From CG2-30-36-16 sp964372115 (GTDB taxonomy: Bacteria > Bacteroidota > Ignavibacteria > Ignavibacteriales > Ignavibacteriaceae): DNA of 64,000 bases. The notes under the pieces were generated by a model. That model was not told the origin of the DNA and made no database searches. It worked only from the letters and a program-made list of their open reading frames with translations. Of this stretch, positions 19,601-26,882 are shown piece by piece (within the stretch, counting starts at the first letter, position 1; each line of letters opens with the position of its first letter). Where the stretch lies: positions 134,855 to 198,854 of the forward strand of contig CAYJPN010000006.1 of the NCBI GenBank assembly GCA_964372115.1. Reading direction: 5' to 3'. A program made the translations under genes and the position numbers.

Positions 19601-20336
19601 AACAATAACTTCGGAAGCCCAGATAAAACTTGCAAAACGAGACGGCGGTGAATGGCAGCATCTTTCGCAATCTACGGTTGATTTGATTAATAATACCGTT
19701 ACTGTAACAGGCTTAACTTCATTTTCACAATTTACACTTAGCGATCAGTCATCTCCTTTACCGGTTGAGCTTAAAAAATTTAATGTGGAAGTAGATGGAA
19801 AATTTGTAACGCTCAATTGGGGCACCGCCACAGAAGTTAACAGCTTTTGTTTTGAAGTCGAAAAAAAATCAGCCAATGGTAATTGGGCAATTCTGCAAAA
19901 AGTAGAGGCGCATGGAAACAGCAACTCGGAAAAATTATATTCATATACCGATACAGTATTTTGCGCCGGTCAGTATGCATACCGGTTAAAGATGATTGAT
20001 AATGATGGTTCATATTCCTACAGCAATGAAGTAGAGGTTAGCGCCGGTATACCAGAACGTTTTGAAGTCTCACAAAACTATCCCAATCCGTTCAACCCGT
20101 CTACTTCTATTGATTACCAGCTTCCTTTTGATGCTTCCGTAACAATTGAAATATTTTCTCTAACAGGTGAAAGAGTTTTAAGTAAAAAATATGTTGCTGA
20201 AAAAACAGGCTACCACACGCTGCAAATAAACCTTGGTTACTTGAGCAGCGGGGTTTACTTCTACCGTGTTGCAGCAACAGAAACAACAAATGCAAAAAAT
20301 TATTCGATAATAAAAAAGATGTTAATATTAAAATAA
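16689..20336 (+). CDS. secreted T9SS cargo protein with FnIII and beta-helix domains
   Basis: A 1215-residue exported protein. ATG 16689 (MKKFHITFF) is preferred over the in-frame GTG at 16680 because AAAGGCGAG then sits at the right distance. Residues 1-29 are a signal peptide ending SNAQ. Residues 30-250 form a beta-rich N-terminal domain. About 250-340 look like fibronectin type III (PAAPTNLTFTNVAITAMKLN). About 345-870 are Asn/Ser-rich parallel beta-helix repeats (NNQIKYCQLKADN, YNTISNNKIRDF, YNTVYIGG). The last about 80 residues are the type IX secretion sorting domain, with SQNYPNPFNPSTSIDYQLP and SSGVYFYRV. It is presumably released or anchored on the cell surface. Operon with the next T9SS cargo gene. 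Ligand unknown; the beta-helix resembles polysaccharide-binding proteins. Confidence 0.9.
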   Translation: MKKFHITFFKTVLLFSWLLFLYMPVSNAQTVTDYSFSAISGSYAPVEAGTELTIIETDEQLSGAIPIGFDFWYLGSRYNIIFACSDGYLSLDNLYTGAVWTNDLIGAGHPTGNGRPVIAPLWDDLDGTKSQTPTSKASYLTSGSAPNRIFTFEWLNWQWGADANQAVISFQVKLYETSGIIEFIYRQDAGAVNSGSASIGITDKLTDAGYFLSVDGIGTSPSASSTVETTSLNSKPATGQIYRFTPTVPAAPTNLTFTNVAITAMKLNWTDNSNNESGFAIYHSTDNVNFEYIEKASANAINVTIDNLETGITHYWKVYSKKGGLSSTAAEGSRATSNGTRSGTYVVGSSIPRNYSRISDALTDIYLDGLAGSVILELKSDYSSASELFFPINIANLGTSADRTITIRPAAGAANLIITTSDNAPTIELYGSKYIIIDGRPGGAGSSSELTIENTYSSGSPAIRFYNDASNNQIKYCQLKADNPSTTSGVVHFTNTDIVNYNYGQTYNTIDNCDINGNGKSANGIYSDGYSSPGYGNYYNTISNNKIRDFYISASSTNSTAGILLKYGNSNWTISNNNIYQTSSRSYSSTSSTHYGIYLYATHSAAGFQIENNYIGGSAVNCGGSAWTISSGNYNLNCIYINEPSNTIARNNKIANFSLQEGSLTGILIQTGHGTFYNNKISIGEGCGGSAFIKGIESIQGGIFDFYYNTVYIGGTNTSGSNNSYPFVRSAYAEITLQNNILYNERTGGSGYHYAIANTLTDVSTGYKWLNEGVNYNLLVASNSNYAGRWGNSSYTFDGWKTISSSDANSLFEINSSINSAQFFSSLADDNLHINGGNQLSWYSNGKGKPIASVSNDYDSDVRSCTVAGGCTDIGADEFVPVVSPPQTTVNNPPANNSSSSYTFGGSAIGTIDWGAAGTVPNSVALNYNSGTTPPGNLSGNFGDCYWEFTPDGGSGFTYDLTIHYDENQLGTITSEAQIKLAKRDGGEWQHLSQSTVDLINNTVTVTGLTSFSQFTLSDQSSPLPVELKKFNVEVDGKFVTLNWGTATEVNSFCFEVEKKSANGNWAILQKVEAHGNSNSEKLYSYTDTVFCAGQYAYRLKMIDNDGSYSYSNEVEVSAGIPERFEVSQNYPNPFNPSTSIDYQLPFDASVTIEIFSLTGERVLSKKYVAEKTGYHTLQINLGYLSSGVYFYRVAATETTNAKNYSIIKKMLILK

Positions 20337-20346
20337 CGAGGTTAAA

Positions 20347-22785
20347 ATGAAAACAGTATTACAAACAATCTACATGCTTGCGCTATTTTGTTCTTTACTA
20401 ATTGCGCAGCCTGTAATTAACGGCGATATGAGTGATGTTTCTTACAATTCACTCTCGCAATTTACAAGTGCCAGAATCGGCGCCGGATCGAATAACGATT
20501 TGAACGCAATTAAATTTTATGCGGACGGTACAAATTTATATCTTGGTATAACCGGCGAGATTTCAGGTGAAAATAATATTCTCTTATTTTTTGATTTTTC
20601 CGGTTACCGTGGTCGCGGTTCAAATACACTTGGCGCTGGTACTACGGGCGCTTTTGCTAATATTGGCGGAGCTAAGATGGATTTCGATGTGGATTATGCG
20701 CTTGAGTTCACAGAAAATTCTACTGATAATAATCTTTTTATTAACGGCTGCAGATATCGAAGAGAGGCTCCAACGGTTTCGGATGCAGCGGTCGGTCAAA
20801 CTGCAAATCAAAACGGCGCTGCTGTATCTTTCAATCTCGGAGCTGTTTTCGGAGGAGTAGGAAATATTCAAGTGGGATATGATAACGGATATGCATCGGA
20901 TAATAATAAAGGATTAGAGTTAAAAATTCCTATTGATGTTTTTGCGGGTGTAAACTCCACAATGGCGTTCAGAGTATTCGTAGTAATTGGAACGGTGAAC
21001 GGATATTTCTACAATGAATCTATTCCCGGCGATCCCGGGGCAAGCAGTCCAGGAATGAATCCCGATTTTTCCGCAATTGCTGACCAAAAATTTTATTCCG
21101 CTTTTGCTCCTCTCGTTAGAGGAATTACATTTGAGGGGTTGGTAGATTTTTACTACCCCAGTTCGGCGTGGATGGGAGATTTATTAGATGATACACCATT
21201 TTTTCATAATGTTGGAGATGGATCCTGCGTGTTTTGGCATTGTGGAAATCTGGTTGATGATTGTGGAACTTATGCGTATCAACAAATTGTATGGAATTCC
21301 AGTGGGGATGGCGATGGATGTTCTTGGAACTCCGGCCACGCTAATTACTGTAATGCTGTCGTAGAAAATACTGACTTCTTAAACAATGTTAATAACATTA
21401 CTCTTACATTAAATTTTTTTCAACTCTCAGCTACACAGCATAGAAATTGGGGCGCTCCAGAAGACGGACCTAACGGAATAATGGGGGACCATAGAGTGTA
21501 TTCCGGTGGTATTGGTATTGTTTCTGCAAATGGTGATTGGGTTTTAGTGACTGAGAATAACCGTCTTTCGGTTGATATAGAGTATCCCGCCCCGTATGGT
21601 ACAGGTGATTATAGTATAGGCGATGGGATGGGAAATATTTCCCTTGGTTATGATCCGAACTGGGAAAACACTTTAAATAACGGGAATAACCAGGTCACTT
21701 ATGGATTTTATTCTTTCAGCCCCGTGGTTCAATCCATTTATGGTGCATTTGAATTTACTGTGATTTTAAAAGAAGGAAATGTTGTAGAAAATTTTGCAGT
21801 TCAAGACGTAGAAGCGGGCGTTTCTTACCCATTAGCTGCCCCCGGCGTAAAAGTTAATGTAGATGCGGCAGAGTTGACCTATGGCACAAAAAGAGTTTTA
21901 GCAAGAGAGAGTCTTGAAGATGCCGGCGGCACTTTGCCTATAGGGGTTGATGCTAAAACCGATTACAACTACTGGGAACTCGGAACAACCTGCGAATCAA
22001 TAACTTCTGATGTTACGTTTGATATTACGGATATACCGAATATTACAAACACAGATAATCTTGTAATTCTTAAAAGAGAAAGTTCTTATGATGATTGGGA
22101 AGTGTGGGGTAACATTACGCTGCCCGGCGCCGGCGGACTCACAGCGAATGAAATAAGAGCCAACGATCTTCTAACTTATAGTGAATTTGCTCTCGGTTCA
22201 ACCGGAGGAAACGCTTTGCCTGTAGAGTTGCAAGCTTTCAGAGGAACTGTCTCGGATAAAAACATTACTCTCAACTGGCAAACGGCTACAGAAAAAAACA
22301 ACTATGGTTTTGAAGTTGAAAGAAAAATTTATAAAACTGGCAAATGGGAAACTCTTGGTTTTGTTAATGGACACGGAAATTCCAATTCTACTAAAAATTA
22401 CAGTTTTGTTGATGATGAACTTCCCTTAACCGGAAAGTATTATTACCGCTTAAAGCAAATGGATACGAACGGCAAGTATGAATATTCGGCGGCAATTATG
22501 TTTGAATTGAACAAGCCGGCTTCGTACAATTTGATGCAGAATTATCCGAACCCATTTAATCCTTCCACAACAATTACATATCAATTGCCGGAGGATGGCA
22601 GAGTAAAAATTTTAATTTATGACATGCTAGGAAGGCTTATTAAAGAACTTGTAAACGAAGAAATAGAAGCCGGAATACATGAAGTAGAATTTAATGCAAA
22701 TAGTCTGGCAAGCGGGACTTATATATACCAACTGCAAGCCGGCGGGAAAGTGATGATTAATAAAAAAATGTTATTACTAAAATAG
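20347..22785 (+). CDS. secreted T9SS cargo protein, DOMON/CBM9-like N-terminus
   Basis: An 812-residue exported protein, 10 nt downstream of the previous cargo gene with GAGG before ATG. Signal peptide residues 1-20 (LFCSLLIAQ). Residues 20-220 look like a DOMON/CBM9-type beta-sandwich (NDLNAIKFYADGTNLYLGI). A cysteine-rich segment lies near 290-345 (SCVFWHCGNLVDDCG). The middle is beta-rich and unassigned. A module near 615-730 (LPVELQAFRGTVSDKNITLN) is shared with the preceding protein. The last 80 residues are the T9SS sorting domain (QNYPNPFNPSTTITYQLP, ASGTYIYQLQAG). Function unknown. Confidence 0.88.
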   Translation: MKTVLQTIYMLALFCSLLIAQPVINGDMSDVSYNSLSQFTSARIGAGSNNDLNAIKFYADGTNLYLGITGEISGENNILLFFDFSGYRGRGSNTLGAGTTGAFANIGGAKMDFDVDYALEFTENSTDNNLFINGCRYRREAPTVSDAAVGQTANQNGAAVSFNLGAVFGGVGNIQVGYDNGYASDNNKGLELKIPIDVFAGVNSTMAFRVFVVIGTVNGYFYNESIPGDPGASSPGMNPDFSAIADQKFYSAFAPLVRGITFEGLVDFYYPSSAWMGDLLDDTPFFHNVGDGSCVFWHCGNLVDDCGTYAYQQIVWNSSGDGDGCSWNSGHANYCNAVVENTDFLNNVNNITLTLNFFQLSATQHRNWGAPEDGPNGIMGDHRVYSGGIGIVSANGDWVLVTENNRLSVDIEYPAPYGTGDYSIGDGMGNISLGYDPNWENTLNNGNNQVTYGFYSFSPVVQSIYGAFEFTVILKEGNVVENFAVQDVEAGVSYPLAAPGVKVNVDAAELTYGTKRVLARESLEDAGGTLPIGVDAKTDYNYWELGTTCESITSDVTFDITDIPNITNTDNLVILKRESSYDDWEVWGNITLPGAGGLTANEIRANDLLTYSEFALGSTGGNALPVELQAFRGTVSDKNITLNWQTATEKNNYGFEVERKIYKTGKWETLGFVNGHGNSNSTKNYSFVDDELPLTGKYYYRLKQMDTNGKYEYSAAIMFELNKPASYNLMQNYPNPFNPSTTITYQLPEDGRVKILIYDMLGRLIKELVNEEIEAGIHEVEFNANSLASGTYIYQLQAGGKVMINKKMLLLK

Positions 22786-22799
22786 TCAGGAGAAATTTA

Positions 22800-22982
22800 A
22801 TGTCAGATTGGCAAAACTGGAGTATAAAAAATGGCGACTTTGTGAGTGAAGAAATTAATCTTCATCATATTAAATCCAAAATTATATTTATTCCCAAAAA
22901 ATGGCTATTCATATATCTGAGTTACTCGGTTTTTACATTAATATTGCTAACTATTATCATGGACTTAATTACAAAAATATAA
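22800..22982 (+). CDS. small single-pass membrane protein
   Basis: A 60-residue protein with AGGAG seven nt before ATG 22800 and only 14 nt after the preceding stop. The first 35 residues are polar (SDWQNWSIKNGDFVSEEIN). The last 25 form one hydrophobic segment (LFIYLSYSVFTLILLTIIMDL). No homologue recognised. A clear ribosome site, the membrane segment and a terminator just behind support a real gene at the end of the cargo operon. Confidence 0.6.
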   Translation: MSDWQNWSIKNGDFVSEEINLHHIKSKIIFIPKKWLFIYLSYSVFTLILLTIIMDLITKI

Positions 22983-23008
22983 AAACCTTTCCCTCGCAGC
23001 CCAACTAG

Positions 23009-23034
23009 AAAGGCGGTTTAAATAACCGCTTTTC
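23009..23034 (+). terminator. rho-independent terminator of the T9SS-cargo operon
   Basis: AAAGGCGGTT and AACCGCTTTT form a stem over a short AT loop, followed by a T-rich tail, 27 nt after the small membrane protein gene. Confidence 0.75.
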
Positions 23035-23161
23035 TTTTCTTTCAAATTTTTATGCTTCCGGTAAAAGTAACCTATTTTACAAATAAGCATGTTATTAGCC
23101 AATTCATTCTTTTTTATCTGATTCAAAATTTTTATATTCAAACGCCAATTAATCGGGATTT

Positions 23162-23920
23162 ATGAAAATTTACAATTATTTAAAAAATGTTATTACGGCT
23201 AAAGGAGCTGCTTATTTAGTTTTGCTTGATCCTGATAAATTAACGGAAGACAAGATTACTAAATTTGTTGATGTTTGCAGTAGTTCCGGTGTTGACGGAT
23301 TTTTAATCGGCGGCAGCCTTATGATTAACGGCGATATTGGTTCGTTTACCGCCAGGTTAAAATCATTGACGAACCTCCCTGCAATAATTTTTCCGGGTGC
23401 GGTAAACCAGGTTACTTCCAAAGCCGATGCCTTATTATTTCTGTCGGTTATAAGTGGAAGAAACGCCGAACATTTAATCGGGAAACATGTTCTTGCTGCG
23501 CCGTTAATTAAAAAAGCAGCTATAGAGGTACTTTCCACCGGTTATATTATTGTAGAAAGCGGAAGTATAACCACTGCCCAGTACATGAGCGGAAGTTTTC
23601 CGATGCCGCGGAATAAACCGGAGATTGCCGCAGCTACGGCATTAGCCGCGGAATATATGGGAATGAAATTTATTTACCTTGAAGCCGGTTCGGGTGCAGA
23701 ACTGCCAGTGCCAAACGAAATGGTAAAAGCAGTTTCATCCTATTGTACCGTCCCAATTATTGTCGGCGGTGGAATTAAGTCGCCCCGCACTGCTAGAGAA
23801 AAGGTGAAAAATGGTGCGAATATAATTGTGACAGGAAATTTTTTCGAGAATGAAAACAATTGGCATCTTATAAAAGATTTTGCTTCCGCTATTCATTTTA
23901 AAGAATCGGTAGAAGCATAA
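23162..23920 (+). CDS. geranylgeranylglyceryl phosphate synthase (GGGPS/PcrB family)
   Basis: A TIM-barrel prenyltransferase of 252 residues that joins an isoprenyl diphosphate to sn-glycerol-1-phosphate, forming the first ether bond of archaeal-type lipids. Visible motifs: LLDPDKLTED (residues 18-27), DGFLIGGSLM, FPGAVNQVT, GYIIVESGSIT, EAGSGAELPVP and PIIVGGGIKSP with phosphate-binding glycines. Length and motifs fit the group found in Bacteroidota and relatives rather than short Bacillus PcrB, so a C20 donor is plausible. No G1P dehydrogenase is in the window, so the glycerol-phosphate source is unknown. A GmhA-like gene follows after 30 nt and is probably co-transcribed. Confidence 0.9.
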   Translation: MKIYNYLKNVITAKGAAYLVLLDPDKLTEDKITKFVDVCSSSGVDGFLIGGSLMINGDIGSFTARLKSLTNLPAIIFPGAVNQVTSKADALLFLSVISGRNAEHLIGKHVLAAPLIKKAAIEVLSTGYIIVESGSITTAQYMSGSFPMPRNKPEIAAATALAAEYMGMKFIYLEAGSGAELPVPNEMVKAVSSYCTVPIIVGGGIKSPRTAREKVKNGANIIVTGNFFENENNWHLIKDFASAIHFKESVEA

Positions 23921-23950
23921 CCCGAATAAATTTTAACTTAAGGAACAAAC

Positions 23951-24538
23951 TTGAACAAGAAAGAATTTATTTCCGCCTCACTTGCAGAAAGTGCGGAAAC
24001 AAAAAAGAAAATAGAACAGGAATGCTTAAACGATATTTTAACAGCAGCGGACAATTTAGCCGATGCATTTAAAAACGGTAAAAAACTTTTACTTTGCGGT
24101 AACGGCGGCAGCGCTGCTGACTGCCAGCATATTGCCGCAGAGTTTGTAATCCGATTAAGCCATAAAATACAGCGCCCCGCTTTACCCGCAATAGCTTTAA
24201 CTACCGATACGTCAAACCTCACTGCCGGCGGAAACGATATAGGTTTTGAAAATGTTTTTGCGCGCAGCGTAGAAGGGCTCGGTAACGAAGGCGATATTTT
24301 ACTCGCCATTTCAACAAGCGGTAACTCCCAAAATATTATTAAGGCTGTTGAGAAGGCTCATGAAAAAAAGATGACGGTAATAGGTTTTCTTGGCGGCAGC
24401 GGCGGTAAATTAAAACCAATGGTAGAAATGCCGGTTATTATTCCTTCATCAAGTACTCAGCGCATACAAGAAGGACACATAACCGTAGCACATATAATTT
24501 GCGAACTTGTTGAAGAAGAACTTTTCGGCGAAAAATAA
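23951..24538 (+). CDS. gmhA: phosphoheptose isomerase (SIS domain)
   Basis: A 195-residue SIS-fold isomerase that converts sedoheptulose-7-phosphate to D-glycero-D-manno-heptose-7-phosphate for LPS core or S-layer heptose. Seen: LLCGNGGSAADCQHIAAEF (about 49-67), ALTTDTSNLTAGGNDIGFE, LAISTSGNSQNI and the catalytic C-terminal QEGHITVAHIICELVEEEL. The start is TTG 23951 with AAGGA eight nt upstream; there is no internal ATG near the N-terminus. The downstream steps (GmhB, HldE) are not in the window. ADP-heptose is also a donor for GT9-type transferases such as the domain at 40.1-43.2 kb, but a link is speculative. Confidence 0.9.
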   Translation: MNKKEFISASLAESAETKKKIEQECLNDILTAADNLADAFKNGKKLLLCGNGGSAADCQHIAAEFVIRLSHKIQRPALPAIALTTDTSNLTAGGNDIGFENVFARSVEGLGNEGDILLAISTSGNSQNIIKAVEKAHEKKMTVIGFLGGSGGKLKPMVEMPVIIPSSSTQRIQEGHITVAHIICELVEEELFGEK

Positions 24539-24550
24539 CTGATTAAATTT

Positions 24551-24577
24551 AGCGGGTGCTTTTGCCCGCTTTTTTTG
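24551..24577 (+). terminator. rho-independent terminator after gmhA
   Basis: AGCGGG and CCCGCT pair across TGCTTTTG and are followed by seven T. Confidence 0.9.
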
Positions 24578-24855
24578 TTTTATTACTCATCTTCAAATTT
24601 AACTATCTAACCCGGACAAGCCGTAAAGAAAAAAGGTGAAAGTAAAAAGTGTCAAAATTCTATTATTCATCAGGTTTTTTGTTTTGCATTTTCTGCCAAA
24701 CATCACACGAATTTTATTGATAAAGTAGTGAAAGCCGTTTTGTTTATAAATTACAAAAATCCGTTTAATTATTTTTAGTTGTTTATTTAACTCTCATTAA
24801 TTTGATTTGAAAAGTGTAAATTATATTTTTACGAAAATCATAACCGGAGATAAAT

Positions 24856-26490
24856 TTGGAAGTTGATGTTTTGGTTGTCGGGGGTGGCGCTTCAGGTACA
24901 GCGGCTGGAATTCAGTCAGCAAGAATGGGTGCGGAAACGTTGATAATAGAAGAAACTCCGTGGCTTGGAGGAATGATAACATCTGCCGGTGTATCTGCAT
25001 TTGACGGAAATAAGTACGCTGTTGGAGGCGGCATTTTCGGAGAGCTGAGAAAACTGCTTGAGGATTATTACGGCGGACCCGATAAAACTTACACCGGCTG
25101 GATAAGTTTAACCTGTTTTGAACCAAAAATCGGAAAAAAGTTTTTACATCAACTTGCAAAAGCAGAGCCTCACTTAACCGTCTGGTACGAATCATCAATC
25201 CTTGAAGTTTACAAAGAAAAAAATAAAGTAACCGGGGCGCTTATAAAATTAAAAGACGGCAGCCATGTAAAAATAAACTGCAAGGTTATTATTGAAGCTA
25301 CAGAATTCGGGGATGTTTTACCGTTGGCAGGAATTCCATACAGGCTCGGCAGAGATGCGCAAGACGATACCGGGGAGGCTGATGCCCCAATATTACCGGA
25401 TGATGAAATACAGGACATGACCTTCTGCGCAATCTTAAAAAAATACCCGGCTGACGCACCGCCAATAAAGGCTCCTGATAATTTTAATTTTTCGATCTTT
25501 AAAAATTCAACAGGCGTTGATGCCGATACCACCGATGAAAAGTATCTAAACCATAAACTACATGATTGGGACAGTTTTATCTCCTACGCTGCTTTACCGA
25601 ATGACAAATATCTTCTTAACTGGCCTTTCCGTTCGAATGATTATTACAACACATGCCGCGAATTATTTGAGGATGCTTCAATGCGTTCTGTACATTATAA
25701 AAAAGCAAAGGAACTTGCAGTTGCATACATATGTTACATCCAAACAAAACTGAGGCATCCCGAGTGGGGTCTTGCAACCGATGAGTTTCCGACGCCGGAT
25801 TTTTTACCTTTTATCCCTTACATACGTGAAAGCAGGCGAATGAAGGGCGAATATTTGATGGTTGAAAAAGATGTCATCCCAGCGGAAGGTTCTTTTCGTC
25901 CACCACTATTTAAGGATAGTATTGCAGTCGGCGATTATTTTTTAGATCATCATCACAGTAGTTTTTTTAAGGAGCCCGCGGAACGACTTGAAGAAAAACT
26001 TCCTGCAAATGCGCCGTTTCAAATTCCTTTCCGCTCATTAATTCCGCAGAATGTAGATGGCTTTATTGCTGCTGAAAAAAGCATTTCGGTTTCCCATATT
26101 GTTAACGGATGCTCACGTCTTCAGCCTGTGGTTATGTTAATCGGGCAGGCTGCCGGTGCGGCTGCGGCGCTCTCTGTTAAAAACAAAGTTGTCCCAAGAA
26201 ATGTTAATGTTGATGAACTTCAAAGTGAGTTAATACAATCTGGATGCCAGCTTTACCCCTATAAAGATGTTTATAACACCCACCCTGCTTTTGAAGCGGT
26301 ACAACAACTCGCGTTAAAAGGATTAATTATTGATGAGCCGGATTTTGAATTTAAACCGGATAGCTCAGTAACCAGTGAAGAAGCCGCGGTATGGAAAAAC
26401 AAAATGCAATTAAATTTTGACGTCGAAGAACTAATCGACTACAAGAGAGCAGATGCATTCTTAAAAATTTATAGCTGCTTAAACCAATAA
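24856..26490 (+). CDS. FAD-dependent oxidoreductase (FAD_oxidored family)
   Basis: A 544-residue flavoprotein. The N-terminal Rossmann motif DVLVVGGGASGTAAGIQSA (residues 4-22) is followed by ETPWLGGMITSAGVSAF. Further on is a FAD-contacting VIIEATEFGDVLPLAG. A C-terminal block HIVNGCSRLQPVVMLIGQAAG is typical of the family of FAD-dependent oxidoreductases often linked to sugar or polysaccharide utilisation. The substrate is unknown. The final about 90 residues are an additional SLH-like or EF-like segment (HPAFEAVQQLALKGLI), as in some secreted homologues, although no signal peptide is visible. The start is TTG 24856 with CCGGAGA upstream. Monocistronic. Confidence 0.83.
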   Translation: MEVDVLVVGGGASGTAAGIQSARMGAETLIIEETPWLGGMITSAGVSAFDGNKYAVGGGIFGELRKLLEDYYGGPDKTYTGWISLTCFEPKIGKKFLHQLAKAEPHLTVWYESSILEVYKEKNKVTGALIKLKDGSHVKINCKVIIEATEFGDVLPLAGIPYRLGRDAQDDTGEADAPILPDDEIQDMTFCAILKKYPADAPPIKAPDNFNFSIFKNSTGVDADTTDEKYLNHKLHDWDSFISYAALPNDKYLLNWPFRSNDYYNTCRELFEDASMRSVHYKKAKELAVAYICYIQTKLRHPEWGLATDEFPTPDFLPFIPYIRESRRMKGEYLMVEKDVIPAEGSFRPPLFKDSIAVGDYFLDHHHSSFFKEPAERLEEKLPANAPFQIPFRSLIPQNVDGFIAAEKSISVSHIVNGCSRLQPVVMLIGQAAGAAAALSVKNKVVPRNVNVDELQSELIQSGCQLYPYKDVYNTHPAFEAVQQLALKGLIIDEPDFEFKPDSSVTSEEAAVWKNKMQLNFDVEELIDYKRADAFLKIYSCLNQ

Positions 26491-26544
26491 AACTCTAATC
26501 ATATAGTTAACAGATTGAAGATAATGCTGATGGATGCTAATAAG

Positions 26545-26730
26545 TCAATATTCCGGCGGGGGCATTACGACCCATAAAATTATATAAACTAACATTCCCG
26601 GAAACGCGGCGCTGAAAATTGAAATGAGCACATACGCAACACGCACAATCGTTGGATCCCAACCAAGCCACTCTGCTATTCCGGCACATACACCGGCTAT
26701 CATTTTATTGTTCGATCTTCTCAACACCAT
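26545..26730 (-). CDS. PspC-domain small membrane protein
   Basis: A 61-residue protein beginning MVLRRSNNKMIAGVCAGIAEW, then LGWDPTIVRVAYVLISI and a hydrophobic segment VYIILWVVMPPP. This is the complete PspC domain. PspC proteins are inner-membrane components or sensors of the phage-shock envelope-stress response; single-domain copies are common in this group. ATG 26730 is chosen over the in-frame TTG one codon earlier. No pspA is present nearby. Confidence 0.9.
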   Translation of the reverse strand: MVLRRSNNKMIAGVCAGIAEWLGWDPTIVRVAYVLISIFSAAFPGMLVYIILWVVMPPPEY

Positions 26731-26822
26731 CAACTACCTTATTAATAGCTAAAATATTTCTTTTTATCAATTTTAGTTTTGTTGATGAAATTTAAGAATT
26801 TAATGCTTGATAAAAAAGTTGC

Positions 26823-26855
26823 AAAAAAAAGCTGCTTCATTATTGAAACAGCTTT
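26823..26855 (-). terminator. terminator of the chemoreceptor operon
   Basis: Read on the minus strand, AAAGCTG and CAGCTTT form a stem (with inner TTCA/TGAA pairing and one mismatch) followed by a T-run. It lies about 30 nt beyond the chemoreceptor stop. Confidence 0.75.
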
Positions 26856-26882
26856 AAATAAATAATTTTCAAGTTATACCGG

